DNA of 47,438 bases from Hyphomicrobiaceae bacterium (GCA_023384095.1 JAHDXT010000030.1:1-47438), one strand, 5' to 3'. Positions 20,316 to 29,365 are shown, numbered from the stretch's first letter. The notes: a model not told the origin generated them from the sequence alone. Numbers and translations are program-made.

Positions 20316-21056
20316 TCATGCCTCGGCGCACTTGCGCGCACTCGAGGCGGGCACCGCCTCGCCGCTGCGCATGAACATCTCGGCCTCGATCACCTCCCCC
20401 GGCCGCACCACCACGAATTCCGAGTCGGCGGAATCCAGGCGATTCGGCATCGACATGAGCGAGTCGAGGAGCCCGGTCGATCCTGTGACCTCCTCGTAGA
20501 CCATGCCCCAGCGCTGGCCGCAGAACTCGGCGACCTTCATCGCCATCGGGCGGCACAGATCGAGCTCCTCCTGCGAGAAGCCGACCATGCACAGCCGGCG
20601 GTAGTGGCGATACTTCATCTCGACGAGGTAGTCGGCGGTCTCCTGGTCGTAGTCCCTCACGTAGTCGAGGTAGTCGTGCAGCGGGTCGTCGTGCGCCTCG
20701 AGCCAGCCGCGGGTCAGATAGTAGGTGTTCGGGTTGGCGAAGAAGCGCTGCACGTAGCGCTGGTGGGAGCCGAGGAAGATCGCCACGCAGTCGTGAGTGC
20801 GCGGCACGATGAGGGTGTGCGGGCCGGCGCGCACGCCGACCAGGCCGTTGCCGCACAAGCCATAGCCGATGATGACGTTGCTCGGCTGCGCGACCTTGTC
20901 GAGCTCCTCCTGCAGCGCCGCCGCCAGCTTCCTCGGCGTGTTGTGCAGCAGGATGTCGAGATAGGTCACCGGCATCCCGGCGGGCAGGCGCGGCGTCAGC
21001 AGCTCCTGCATGACGCGGCAGGAGATTACGACGGTAGGTCGCTCGTCGGGGGTCAT
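20316..21056 (-). CDS. DUF1638 domain protein
   Basis: 246 residues. The DUF1638 hallmarks are visible: an early VVISCRVMQEL, a central IIGYGLCGNGLVGV and PRTHDCVAIFLGS. Members occur next to corrinoid methyltransferase genes in anaerobes and archaea, but the function is not established. Conserved Cys and His residues could bind a metal. The ATG overlaps the MTHFR stop by four bases, showing tight co-expression with the methyl-transfer genes. Confidence 0.82.
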   Translation of the reverse strand: MTPDERPTVVISCRVMQELLTPRLPAGMPVTYLDILLHNTPRKLAAALQEELDKVAQPSNVIIGYGLCGNGLVGVRAGPHTLIVPRTHDCVAIFLGSHQRYVQRFFANPNTYYLTRGWLEAHDDPLHDYLDYVRDYDQETADYLVEMKYRHYRRLCMVGFSQEELDLCRPMAMKVAEFCGQRWGMVYEEVTGSTGLLDSLMSMPNRLDSADSEFVVVRPGEVIEAEMFMRSGEAVPASSARKCAEA

Positions 21057-22507
21057 GATCTGCCTCTCATGGACGCCTCCAGCGCCCTGGGTGCCTGTGA
21101 GCTGGGCCGGAACAGCGGGGCGCGGTCGCCGAGCGCACCGGATTCCGCGACGATCTCCGCCACGGCGCGCTCCTGCTTCGGCGCCATCAGGTGCACGCCG
21201 GCGATCCCGGGGATCTGGCGCAGCCCCCGGATCAGCTCGATGCAGATGCGCCGGCCCTCCGCGCGCGGGTCGCTGGCCTTCTCGAGACGCGCGACGACGC
21301 TGTCTGGGATCGAGACGCCCGGCACGTGTGCCCGCAGCCAGCGCGCCGTCTTGGCCGAGCCGATCGGACCCACGCCGACCAGGATTTGGCAGCGGCTGTC
21401 GAGGCCCTCGGCGCGCACGCGCTCCATATAGCGCCGCATCGCCTCAAGGTCGAAGCAGTACTGGGTCTGTATGAACTGGGCGCCGGCGCGGGTCTTTTTG
21501 GCCAGGCGCGCGAGCCGTCCGTCGAAGGGCGGCGCGAAGGGGTTGTCGGCGGCGCCCAGGAACAACCGGGGCGGCGCCTCGATCGGCCGCCCGGAGAGGA
21601 ACCGCCCGTCGTCGCGCATCCTGCGGACCGTGCCGAGCAGCGAGATGCTGTCGAGATCGCCGACATGGCGGGCGCCGGGGTGGTCGCCGTTGCTGACGGC
21701 ATCGCCCGAGAGGCAGAGCAGGTTGCGCACACCGAGCGCGGCGGCGCCGAGGATGTCGCCCTGGATGGCGATGCGGTTGCGGTCGCGGCAGGTCATCTGC
21801 ATGATGGGCTCGCAGCCGGCCTGCAGCAGCAGCACCGACATGGCCAGGCTGGACATGTGGCAGTTGGCGCCGGAGGCGTCGGTGACGTTCAGCGCATCGA
21901 CGCAGCCGTTGAAGACCTCGAGCCGGCGGTAGACCTCCTCCGGGTCGGAGGAATCGGGCGGCGCGATCTCCGCCGTCACCGTGAAGGCGCCGCTCGCCAG
22001 CAGCTCCTGCAGGCGGCTGACCACGGGCAGCGCGGGCGCAGCAGGCATCGGGGCCGGCACCTGCGGCTTCGCCTCTCCCGTGACCACGCGCAGCCAGCTC
22101 GAGGTCCCCTCGAGGCGGTGGTCGAGCGGCGGGTTGGCGTGCGGGCTCGGGCCCCGCGCCATGCGCTGGGCTCCGTTCCAGCCCTCGAGAAAGACGCACC
22201 GCATCTCCGGCTTCGCCTCGCAGTGGCCGTCGGCGCGCACGCCGCCGCACGGGCCGTTGCGCAGCCGCTTCGGGCAGTTGGTCGGGCACGCCATGCCGTT
22301 GACGGAGAGCGCGCACTGCCCGCACATGCGGCAGTCGAAGAGGAACCCCTTGACCGCACGCTCGACCGCCGCCATCGGCCGCTCGAGACGCCCCGCGCCG
22401 ACAGCCCGCGCCAGCGGCCCGAGCCCGCGCAGCAGGGGCTCGAACGCGGAGTAGACGATCTCCAGCAGCCGGGAATTCCTGGTGGACCAGTATCTGACAG
22501 CGCGCAT
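21053..22507 (-). CDS. metF: Methylenetetrahydrofolate reductase with N-terminal Cys-rich (MTHFR_C/MetV-like) domain
   Basis: 484 residues. The N-terminal third has the MTHFR_C zinc/iron-sulfur-type domain with eight Cys at about 59, 62, 65, 74, 78, 87, 96 and 104 (CRMCGQC, GPCGGV). A linker leads to the MetF TIM barrel (from about residue 175: FTVTAEIAPPDSSDPEEV, LNVTDASGANCHMSS, CRDRNRIAIQGD). In acetogens MetV and MetF are separate subunits. Here the reductase probably runs in the oxidative direction, taking CH3-THF from the methyltransferase to methylene-THF. It starts 6 nt after the activase gene. Confidence 0.9.
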   Translation of the reverse strand: MRAVRYWSTRNSRLLEIVYSAFEPLLRGLGPLARAVGAGRLERPMAAVERAVKGFLFDCRMCGQCALSVNGMACPTNCPKRLRNGPCGGVRADGHCEAKPEMRCVFLEGWNGAQRMARGPSPHANPPLDHRLEGTSSWLRVVTGEAKPQVPAPMPAAPALPVVSRLQELLASGAFTVTAEIAPPDSSDPEEVYRRLEVFNGCVDALNVTDASGANCHMSSLAMSVLLLQAGCEPIMQMTCRDRNRIAIQGDILGAAALGVRNLLCLSGDAVSNGDHPGARHVGDLDSISLLGTVRRMRDDGRFLSGRPIEAPPRLFLGAADNPFAPPFDGRLARLAKKTRAGAQFIQTQYCFDLEAMRRYMERVRAEGLDSRCQILVGVGPIGSAKTARWLRAHVPGVSIPDSVVARLEKASDPRAEGRRICIELIRGLRQIPGIAGVHLMAPKQERAVAEIVAESGALGDRAPLFRPSSQAPRALEASMRGRS

Positions 22508-22513
22508 CGGCCG

Positions 22514-24409
22514 CTACACCTGCTCACTGAGGGACTCGACGTCCAGCGGCGCCGGCGACAGCTCGGTGCTCGCGACGAAGACGTCCTGGAACTCGGGCCG
22601 GGTCGAGAGCTCCAGCACCTGCAGCCGCCGCGCCAGCCTGATGACACGCTGGCGCTGGTGGGCGTCGAACAACGCCATCCGGGCGCCGTCGCCCGCGGCG
22701 TTGCCGATGGAGCGGATCGAGCTCACCGGCACCGGCGGCACGAGCCCTATGCCGAGGATGTCCTCGGGCTCCAGGTGATTGCCGAATGTGCCGGCGAGAT
22801 AGATCCGGTCGAGCTGGTCGACGCCATGCTTGTGCAGGAGCAACTCGATCCCGGCGCGCAGCGCCGCCTTGCCGAGCTGCACGCTGCGAACGTCCTTCTG
22901 AGTGAAGACGATGTCGCGGCCCGTGCGGGTGCGCCGAGCCGGCACCAGCACCAGCTCGTCGGCGATCCCGGAGCCGTTGGCGCGCAACCCGGGGTGCGCC
23001 TGCGATGACGCAAAGGCGCCGTCGGAGCCGAGGATGCCGGCGTCGACCAGGGCGGCGACGCTGGATATCACCCCCGAGCCGCACAGACCCACCGGCCGCG
23101 GATCGCGGCGGCCGCTCGGCTCGGGAATGGCGCTCCAGCGGATGCTGGCGTCGGCTTCGACCCAGACCCGCTCGATTGCGCCTGGCGCCGCGCGAACGCC
23201 GCAGCGGATGTGGGCGCCCTCGTAGACCGGGCCGGTGGCGCAGGACGTCGCCGCCAAGCCGCCGTCGTGGGCAAGCACGACCTCCCCGTTGGTGCCGATG
23301 TCCACCAGGAGCTGACTGCCGCGATAGAACTCGGGACCGCGGGTGAGCAGCGCCGCCAGCGTGTCGCCGCCGATGTAGCCGGAGGGCATGGGGAACACGA
23401 AGACGCGGGCATGCGGCGCGATGGCGAGCCCCAGCCCGGCCGCGTCCGCCACGGCGCCCTCGGTGAGGATCGGCAGGTAGGGGCCGCGCCCCAGGGGCTC
23501 TGGATTGATGCCCAGCAGGATGTGCTGCATGGTCGGGTTGCCGACGGCCACCGCATCGACGATGTCGCTCACATCGATGCCGGCCGACTCGGCCCCCTCG
23601 CGAATGAGCCGGTTCAGCTCATCGACCAGCAGGCGCTGCATGGTGTCGAGGCTTTCGGGCTCGCGCTGCACCTGGGTCATGCGCGAGATGACGTCCTCCC
23701 CGTAGAGCGCCTGCGGGTTGGCGGCGGTGCCGACGCTCACGATCTCGCCGCGCGCGAGATCGCAGAGGAAGACGACGACGGAGGTGGTGCCGATGTCGGC
23801 TGCCATACCGTAGAGCGCCTCGCGTCGCCCGGGCAAAAGCTGGATCACCTCGCGCCCGCGATAAAGGGTGGCGGTGACCTCGCGCTTCTGATCGAAGCCG
23901 GGCTCGCGCGAGTAGTCCGCGAGCACGGGAATGGGGAGCGAGCACGTGCGCCGCCCTGCCGCCGCAGCCACCGCATGCTCGATGCGCGTCCGCAGCGGCA
24001 CCGGGTCCGCCATCGTGGCGGGCTCGATCGCCACCGTCAGCCGGCTGACGACCGGCCGGGACGCGACCCGCGAAACCGTGAAGGGCTTGCGCGGCGGCGA
24101 TCTGACGGCCTCGCTTTCCGGCGGAATGGCGATCGCGGCGTCGTCGACCACGTGAGCCATGCAGGCGAGGCGATAGGTTCGCCCCCCGGCCTCGCGCGGA
24201 AGCAGGTCCTGCTCCTGCTCGCAGACCGGCGACAGCGCAACCGCGGCGCTCGCCTCCGGATCGAGCTCGACGAGGCAACTGCCGCACTTGCCGCGGCCGC
24301 CGCATACCGACTTGATGCCGACGCCGCCTTTCCAGGCCGCCGTCAGCAACCGCTCGCCGGCCGCCACCTCGACGGCGCGGGAGCCGGGTTGAAAGACGAC
24401 ACGTGGCAT
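22514..24409 (-). CDS. ASKHA-type corrinoid activation protein (RamA/RACo-like)
   Basis: 631 residues. The N-terminal 2Fe-2S ferredoxin domain has Cys36, Cys42, Cys45 and Cys83 (CGGRGKCGSC, LACMAH). After a linker comes the ATPase domain of the DUF4445 type: GMAADIGTTSVVVFLCD, then NPQALYGEDVISRM and LLVDIGTNGEVVLAH. Such proteins use ATP and a low-potential electron to return inactive Co(II) corrinoid to Co(I). The ATG at 24407-24409 begins exactly at the ferredoxin domain. The adjacent corrinoid protein and methyltransferases are its obvious clients. Confidence 0.92.
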   Translation of the reverse strand: MPRVVFQPGSRAVEVAAGERLLTAAWKGGVGIKSVCGGRGKCGSCLVELDPEASAAVALSPVCEQEQDLLPREAGGRTYRLACMAHVVDDAAIAIPPESEAVRSPPRKPFTVSRVASRPVVSRLTVAIEPATMADPVPLRTRIEHAVAAAAGRRTCSLPIPVLADYSREPGFDQKREVTATLYRGREVIQLLPGRREALYGMAADIGTTSVVVFLCDLARGEIVSVGTAANPQALYGEDVISRMTQVQREPESLDTMQRLLVDELNRLIREGAESAGIDVSDIVDAVAVGNPTMQHILLGINPEPLGRGPYLPILTEGAVADAAGLGLAIAPHARVFVFPMPSGYIGGDTLAALLTRGPEFYRGSQLLVDIGTNGEVVLAHDGGLAATSCATGPVYEGAHIRCGVRAAPGAIERVWVEADASIRWSAIPEPSGRRDPRPVGLCGSGVISSVAALVDAGILGSDGAFASSQAHPGLRANGSGIADELVLVPARRTRTGRDIVFTQKDVRSVQLGKAALRAGIELLLHKHGVDQLDRIYLAGTFGNHLEPEDILGIGLVPPVPVSSIRSIGNAAGDGARMALFDAHQRQRVIRLARRLQVLELSTRPEFQDVFVASTELSPAPLDVESLSEQV

Positions 24410-24434
24410 TGACGGCCTCCTGGACCAGCGGTCC

Positions 24435-25277
24435 TCAGGCGGCGACCCGCCCGGCCATGAACTCCTCGATGAACGCCATGCAGTATTCATCGCGGCCCAG
24501 CACCGCCTGCGCTGCCCGCATCGCGGCCATCAGGTGGGCGTCGGTCGGATCGATGATGGCGGCATCCATGCCGCGGCCCATCGCCGCGACCAGGAACGTG
24601 CGGTTCACCAGCGCCCGCGCCGGCAGGCCGTGGGAAACATTGGTCAGTCCACAGATCGTGTGCACGCCCGGAAAGCGGTGCATGATCTCGCCGATGGCGT
24701 CGATGGTGGCAAGCGCCGAGCGGGGATCGACGCCGACCGGAAACACCAGCGGATCGACGTAGATGTCGTCGAGCGGCACGCCGGCGGCAACGAGGCGCTC
24801 CACCAGCCGCGCCGCCAGATCGGCCTTGCCGTCGGCGGTCGTCGGCGGCACGCCCTGGCCCTGGGCGAGCGCAACGACCTTGGCGCCGAAGTCGCGCACC
24901 AGCGGCAGCACCCGGTCGAAGCGGTCGTCCTCGAGGTTGATGGAATTGATGATCGGCCGCGGCGCCTTGACCCGCGGCAGGGCCGCAGCGAGCGCCGCCG
25001 GGTCCGGACAGTCGAGGCACAGCGGGAGCGGCGTCGCCGCCTGCACCACGTCGACCAGCCAGCACAGCAGCTCGGCCTCGCGCCCCGGGAAGGTGCCAGC
25101 GTTGACGTCGATGTAGTGGGCCCCCGCCGCCGCCTGGGCTGTCGCCTCGCGCTGTATCGCCCCCGCGTCCATGGCCTCCAGAGCGCCGCGGATAGCCCGC
25201 CGCGAGGCGTTGATGCGCTCCGCGACGATCAGCATGCCGCCGGCGGGCGCCGACTCGTCAGCCTGCGGCAGTGTCAC
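24435..25277 (-). CDS. Pterin-binding methylcorrinoid:tetrahydrofolate methyltransferase
   Basis: 280 residues of the dihydropteroate-synthase-like family (MtgA/AcsE/CmuB type). Pterin-site motifs are visible: LIVAERINASRRAIRGALE at the N-terminus, GAHYIDVNAGT, PIINSINLEDDRF and ICGLTNVSHGLPARAL. It should move the methyl group between the corrinoid protein and tetrahydrofolate. The GTG at 25277 overlaps the UroD-family stop (GTGA); an ATG at 25236 begins at the conserved domain and is the alternative start. Confidence 0.88.
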   Translation of the reverse strand: MTLPQADESAPAGGMLIVAERINASRRAIRGALEAMDAGAIQREATAQAAAGAHYIDVNAGTFPGREAELLCWLVDVVQAATPLPLCLDCPDPAALAAALPRVKAPRPIINSINLEDDRFDRVLPLVRDFGAKVVALAQGQGVPPTTADGKADLAARLVERLVAAGVPLDDIYVDPLVFPVGVDPRSALATIDAIGEIMHRFPGVHTICGLTNVSHGLPARALVNRTFLVAAMGRGMDAAIIDPTDAHLMAAMRAAQAVLGRDEYCMAFIEEFMAGRVAA

Positions 25278-26359
25278 TTGTAGACTCCATACTTGCGGAT
25301 CGTATCGGCCATGACCCGCACGTTCTCGGCCTTGCAGTAGTTGGTGATGCTGTTGGCGCTCGAGATGATGTAGCCGCCGCCCTTGCCGACCCGCTCCAGG
25401 CGGTCCTTGACCTCGGCCTCGACTTCCGCCCGCGTGCCGCGCGGCAAGGTGTAGTCGAGGTCGATGTTGCCGGCGATGCACACCCGGTCGCCGTACATCG
25501 CCTTCATCTTGTTGATGTCCATCGCCGCCGGCTGGATCGGATGGACGGCGCTCATGCCGAGGGTCAACAGACCCTCCAGGATAGGGAAGAGATTGCCGTC
25601 GCTGTGGAAGATCCACGGCTTCTTCATCTCGCGGGCGACAAGCATCTGATAGGGCTGGAAGAACTCCGCCCACATCTCCATGTTGATCCACGGCGTCTTG
25701 TTGTCGGCGTGGTCGTCGTTGGCCCAGATGAAGTCGAAGTCGAGCTTGTTGAGGTTCTGCACCACGCGCGCCGACCATTCCGAGAAGCGGCGGTGGACCT
25801 CCTTCACCAGGTCCGGGTCCTCGTACATCGCGATAGAGAACACATCGAGGCCCATGCACTCGAACGTGCTGGCGCTGCCGAGGCGGATGCGCGCGAACAC
25901 CGCGAAGTCCTCGCGGTACTTGTCGAGCCATTTCGCCACCTGCTCGTAGCGCCCGGGGTGATCCGGATCGGGCAGGAACTCGTCGAACAGCTTGAGGGAG
26001 TCGCGGTCGGTGAGCAGGCCCTTCTTGATGTACGTGCGGCCGGTCGCCCCGTCGACGCCCATGTCGGCGATCCAGGGCGGCGTGAAGTCGAATGTGACGG
26101 CGGTGGGGCGGTACCAGGCATCCTTGCCGGTCGTGCCGGTGGTCTGCACCGCCTGGCCGTCGTGGGCCTTGCCGCCACTGGGGAAGTGGTAGCCGAAGCC
26201 GTCCATGCCCAGAGTGCGGCACAGGTCTCCAGGAGTGAAGTCGGAGCGCCCGCCCATGAGCTCGATCTGGATCTCCTCCTCGATGTCGTTCTCAACCCAC
26301 GGCACCTTGTCCGGCTGGCCACGCTTCAGCGCGGTCATGACGCGTTCTCTTGGGGTCAT
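25274..26359 (-). CDS. UroD-family methyltransferase (substrate:corrinoid)
   Basis: 361 residues of the uroporphyrinogen decarboxylase superfamily, starting MTPRERVMTALKRGQPDKVP. It is not the haem enzyme: the segment FHSDGNLFPILEGLLTLG followed by HPIQPAAMDINKMK and CIAGNIDLDYTLPRG is that of corrinoid-linked methyltransferases of the CmuC type. The His-x-Cys zinc motif of MtaA/MtbA is absent. It should transfer a methyl group from the growth substrate to the corrinoid protein. The ATG at 26357-26359 with AGGA eight bases ahead was preferred; ATG 26368 and GTG 26395 are also in frame. Confidence 0.85.
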   Translation of the reverse strand: MTPRERVMTALKRGQPDKVPWVENDIEEEIQIELMGGRSDFTPGDLCRTLGMDGFGYHFPSGGKAHDGQAVQTTGTTGKDAWYRPTAVTFDFTPPWIADMGVDGATGRTYIKKGLLTDRDSLKLFDEFLPDPDHPGRYEQVAKWLDKYREDFAVFARIRLGSASTFECMGLDVFSIAMYEDPDLVKEVHRRFSEWSARVVQNLNKLDFDFIWANDDHADNKTPWINMEMWAEFFQPYQMLVAREMKKPWIFHSDGNLFPILEGLLTLGMSAVHPIQPAAMDINKMKAMYGDRVCIAGNIDLDYTLPRGTRAEVEAEVKDRLERVGKGGGYIISSANSITNYCKAENVRVMADTIRKYGVYK

Positions 26360-26395
26360 GGCGGGCATCCTGTCCGGTTCGTTGCGGTTGCGCAC

Positions 26396-27034
26396 TCAGG
26401 CGGCGAGGCGTTTGCAGGTCTCGACGCAGCCGTAGGCATCCTCGGTATAGAAATCGGCGCCGATCTCGGCGGCGAACTTGTGGGTCACCGGCGCGCCGCC
26501 GATGCCGATCTTGACGTTGCTGCGCACCCCGGCCTCCTCGAGCGCCGCGACGGTGCGCCGCATGCTTTCCATCGTGAGGGTGATCAGGGCGCTCATCAGG
26601 ACGAAGCGCGGCGACTCTCGGCGCACGGCCTCCACGAACGACTCCGCGCTCACGTCGACGCCCAGGTCCACCACCTCGTAGCCGGCGCTTTCCAGCATCA
26701 TCTTGACGATGTTCTTGCCAATGTCGTGGAAGTCACCCGACACCGTCCCGATCACCGCCTTTTCCTTCTTCTGCTCCGCGGCAGGTCCCGCGAGGTGAGG
26801 CTTGAGGATTTCCAGCGCAGTCGTCATCGCGCGAGCCGCGATCATCATCTGCGGCAGGAAGTATTCCCCGCTGGAATACTTCTGCCCCACGACCGACATG
26901 GCGGACACCAGCCCGTCCTTCATGATGGCTCCCGGGTCGCAGCCGGCGTCGAGCGCGCGCTTGACCTCCACTGCGGCTTCGTTCTTCTTGCCGCGCACCA
27001 CCAGATCTTTGAGCGACGCTATGATATCGGACAT
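26396..27034 (-). CDS. Corrinoid-binding methyl carrier protein
   Basis: 212 residues of the methyltransferase corrinoid-protein family (MtbC/MtvC-like). Helical cap domain at 1-90 (YSSGEYFLPQMMIAARAM), then the B12-binding Rossmann domain with GDFHDIGKNIV (cobalt-ligating His103), the SxL motif in VLMSALITLT and GIGGAPVT. It accepts a methyl group on Co(I) and passes it to the pterin-binding enzyme. It is the first gene of the methyl-transfer operon and follows a 390-nt gap holding a candidate operator 43 nt upstream. Confidence 0.93.
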   Translation of the reverse strand: MSDIIASLKDLVVRGKKNEAAVEVKRALDAGCDPGAIMKDGLVSAMSVVGQKYSSGEYFLPQMMIAARAMTTALEILKPHLAGPAAEQKKEKAVIGTVSGDFHDIGKNIVKMMLESAGYEVVDLGVDVSAESFVEAVRRESPRFVLMSALITLTMESMRRTVAALEEAGVRSNVKIGIGGAPVTHKFAAEIGADFYTEDAYGCVETCKRLAA

Positions 27035-27424
27035 CTTGCTCTTCCTATCCGGGCGCCGCGCCTGACCGGGCGGCGTGTCTCATATGCGACTGATATATTA
27101 GTTGCCCGCGGATGGGAGTGTCAATGGCATTCGGCGCGGGTGTGCTCTGTGGTCGCGCAGACTCGACCGGTGCGCGAATGAGGGGGCGGTACGAGGCGTG
27201 CGAATCCCATCAGCCCTCCCCTCGACGGGAAGGGCGGCGCGCCGTAGGCGCGCGGGTGGGCCGGAGCCGCAAAATGAGCCCACGGGTTTCCGGCCCCGCA
27301 ACCCCCAACCCCCTCTACGCAAGGGGCGCTGCTCGCTGCTAGCGTTTCAATCGCGACCGGACTTCTCGGGTGAAGGCGCCCCCCGCCGCTTGGATCGCGG
27401 CAGGTCTGGCGCCGCTCAGGGCGC
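27035..27424. promoter_or_regulatory. Leader/promoter region of the corrinoid operon
   Basis: Gene-free gap between dctM and the corrinoid gene. It holds a candidate operator at 27077-27101 and a diverged inverse copy of the 1-50 repeat unit at 27214-27260 (CCCTCCCCTCGACGGGAAGG...GCGCGCGGGTGGG). Gap length and operator suggest an own promoter, so transcription from dctP need not be the only source. No cobalamin riboswitch was recognised. Confidence 0.6.
27077..27101. promoter_or_regulatory. Candidate GntR operator upstream of the corrinoid operon
   Basis: On the minus strand: CTAATATAT, centre CAGTCGC, then ATATGAGAC. Left half and centre closely match the site upstream of dctP. It lies 43 nt before the corrinoid gene start, consistent with repression by the adjacent FCD regulator. 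Confidence 0.6.
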
Positions 27425-28747
27425 CTAATTGAAGCCGAGCACGTTCCTCGGCAGCCAGAGCACCGTTTCCGGGAAGACCATGACGATCACCAGCGTCAGC
27501 ACCTGCAGCAGGATGAACGGCACGACCCCTTTGTAGATGTGCATCAGCGTGATGGCCGGCGGCGCGATGCCCTTCAGATAGAATATCGCCGGCGCCATCG
27601 GCGGGGTGAGATAGCTGGTCTGGATGACGATCAGAAACAGGATGCAGACCCAGACGGGGTCGAAGCCGGCAGCCTTTATCAGCGGCATGAAGATGGGGAT
27701 GAAGATGAGCAGGATCGAGATCCAATCCAGCACGAACCCCGACATGAAGCAGATGCCCAGAAAGAGGGCCAGCAGCCCCCACGACCCGAGATGGAGGTAC
27801 TCCACGAGACTGTTGGTCAGCTCGATCCCGCCGCCGGCGAAGAATACGCCGGTGAAGATGGTGCCACCGAGCAGGATCGTCATGATCATGCAGGTGATAC
27901 GCAACGTCTTCATGACCGCATCATTGAGCGTTTCCAGGCTGAACCGGCCGTAGAATATGGTGAGAATGACCGAGCCGGCAGCGCCCAGCGCCGCCGCCTC
28001 GGTCGGCGCCGCCAGACCCAGCATGATGGAGCCCAGCACCGCGAAGATCATGAACAGCGGCGGCATCAGCGCATAAGCGGTGACTTTGAGCCGTTGCGCC
28101 AGGGTCGGGTCGTCGGGGCTCGGCGGAATGCGCGGCCCGAAGTCGGGTCGAACCACGCAAAGCCCGACGATATAGACTATATACAGTCCGGCCATGATCA
28201 GGCCGGGAAAGAGCATGCCGACCATCAGGTCGCCGACCGAGACATCGGCCACCGGTCCGAGCACCACAACGACGACGGACGGCGGGATGATGGTGCCGAG
28301 AGAGCCGCCGGCGCAGATGGTCCCGCTGATCAGCGGCTTGTTGTAATTGTACTTCATCATGGCGGGGATCGCGAGCAGCCCCACCACCACCTCGGTGGCG
28401 CCGACGACGCCGGTGGATGCGGCGAAGATGACGCACATGATGACGGTGCCGAGCGCCAGACCGCCCGGCATGCGACGGGTCCACAGGTGCACGGCCTCGA
28501 AGAGCTGCTCGGCGATGCCGGAGCGTTCCAGCATGGTGCCCATGAACACGAACAGCGGAACGGCCGCCAGCACGTAGTTGGAGCCGATATCCTCGATCTT
28601 GTCCATGATCTGGTAGACGAGGGTGCCGCCGAAAATGGCGTAGCCGAACACCAGCGCGGTGCCCATCAGCGCAAAGGCGACATGGATCCCGGCGAAGATC
28701 ATGACGAACATCGCCAGCAGCATGAACAGCGGCAGGAACTCGCTCAT
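27425..28747 (-). CDS. dctM: TRAP transporter large permease DctM
   Basis: 440-residue membrane protein with about 12 segments, starting MSEFLPLFMLLAMFVMIFAG. Family-typical regions include GTMLERSGIAEQLFEAV, ASTGVVGATEVVVGLLAIP and GTIIPPSVVVVVLGPVADVSVGDL. It forms the Na+-driven transport channel with DctQ. ATG at 28745-28747 overlaps the dctQ stop (TGATG). It is last of the TRAP genes and is followed by the corrinoid operon in the same direction. Confidence 0.94.
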   Translation of the reverse strand: MSEFLPLFMLLAMFVMIFAGIHVAFALMGTALVFGYAIFGGTLVYQIMDKIEDIGSNYVLAAVPLFVFMGTMLERSGIAEQLFEAVHLWTRRMPGGLALGTVIMCVIFAASTGVVGATEVVVGLLAIPAMMKYNYNKPLISGTICAGGSLGTIIPPSVVVVVLGPVADVSVGDLMVGMLFPGLIMAGLYIVYIVGLCVVRPDFGPRIPPSPDDPTLAQRLKVTAYALMPPLFMIFAVLGSIMLGLAAPTEAAALGAAGSVILTIFYGRFSLETLNDAVMKTLRITCMIMTILLGGTIFTGVFFAGGGIELTNSLVEYLHLGSWGLLALFLGICFMSGFVLDWISILLIFIPIFMPLIKAAGFDPVWVCILFLIVIQTSYLTPPMAPAIFYLKGIAPPAITLMHIYKGVVPFILLQVLTLVIVMVFPETVLWLPRNVLGFN

Positions 28748-29265
28748 CACTGCGCACCGCCTTCGGCCTTGCCGGCAAGGACCTGGTAGCAGCGGATCAG
28801 TTGCGCGACGGCCTGCAGGCCAAGCAGCACGAACGCCGCCAGGAAGACTGCGCGATACGGCCAGATCAGCGGGTTGAAGGCGGACATGCCCGAGCGTTCC
28901 TTGGACTCGTAGGCGGTGATCACCTTGGTCCATAGGCCGACAGAGAGCCACGCGCAGAGCGGCAGCAGCAGGCACACGTAGGTGAAGGTATCGATGAGCG
29001 CCCGCATTTTGGGTGAGAGCTGCGCGTAGATCATGTCGATGCGGATGTGCTCGTTCTCCCGCAGCGTGTAGGCCATGCCCACCAGGAAGTGGGTGCCCAT
29101 CACCATGTATCCGACCTCGTAGGCCCATAGCGTCGGCTCGCCGAGGACGTAGCGAGAGAACACCTCGTAGCAGCTTGCGAGAGCGAGTGGGATGACGAGC
29201 CAGGCGACGATGGCGCCGGATGACCCGGTCACGCGGTCGAGGAAGCGCGCCAGCGTAGAAAGCAT
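28747..29265 (-). CDS. dctQ: TRAP transporter small permease DctQ
   Basis: 172 residues with four hydrophobic segments (about 18-40, 50-70, 90-112, 132-152). YEVFSRYVLGEPTLWAYEV is the recognised DctQ region, followed by RENEHIRIDMIY. The ATG at 29263-29265 was chosen over an upstream ATG-less extension to 29313. Its product pairs with DctM. Confidence 0.9.
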   Translation of the reverse strand: MLSTLARFLDRVTGSSGAIVAWLVIPLALASCYEVFSRYVLGEPTLWAYEVGYMVMGTHFLVGMAYTLRENEHIRIDMIYAQLSPKMRALIDTFTYVCLLLPLCAWLSVGLWTKVITAYESKERSGMSAFNPLIWPYRAVFLAAFVLLGLQAVAQLIRCYQVLAGKAEGGAQ

Positions 29266-29365
29266 ATTCGATCCGATTCGGTCTGGAGTGGCTGCTTGGC
29301 GATCGGCTCGCACAAAACCGGCGGCGCCTCGATGGGCGCCGCCGATGGCCCGCGGCCGTGGGAAA

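Noticed and set aside
25274-26359. Haem uroporphyrinogen decarboxylase HemE
   Set aside because: Sequence and operon partners fit the corrinoid methyltransferase branch of the superfamily; no haem gene nearby.
25271-27181. Long plus-strand frame opposite the UroD and corrinoid genes
   Set aside because: Shadow frame crossing two well-supported minus-strand genes; no domain.
27035-27424. Cobalamin riboswitch before the corrinoid operon
   Set aside because: No B12-box-like sequence was recognised in the gap; repeats account for most of it.
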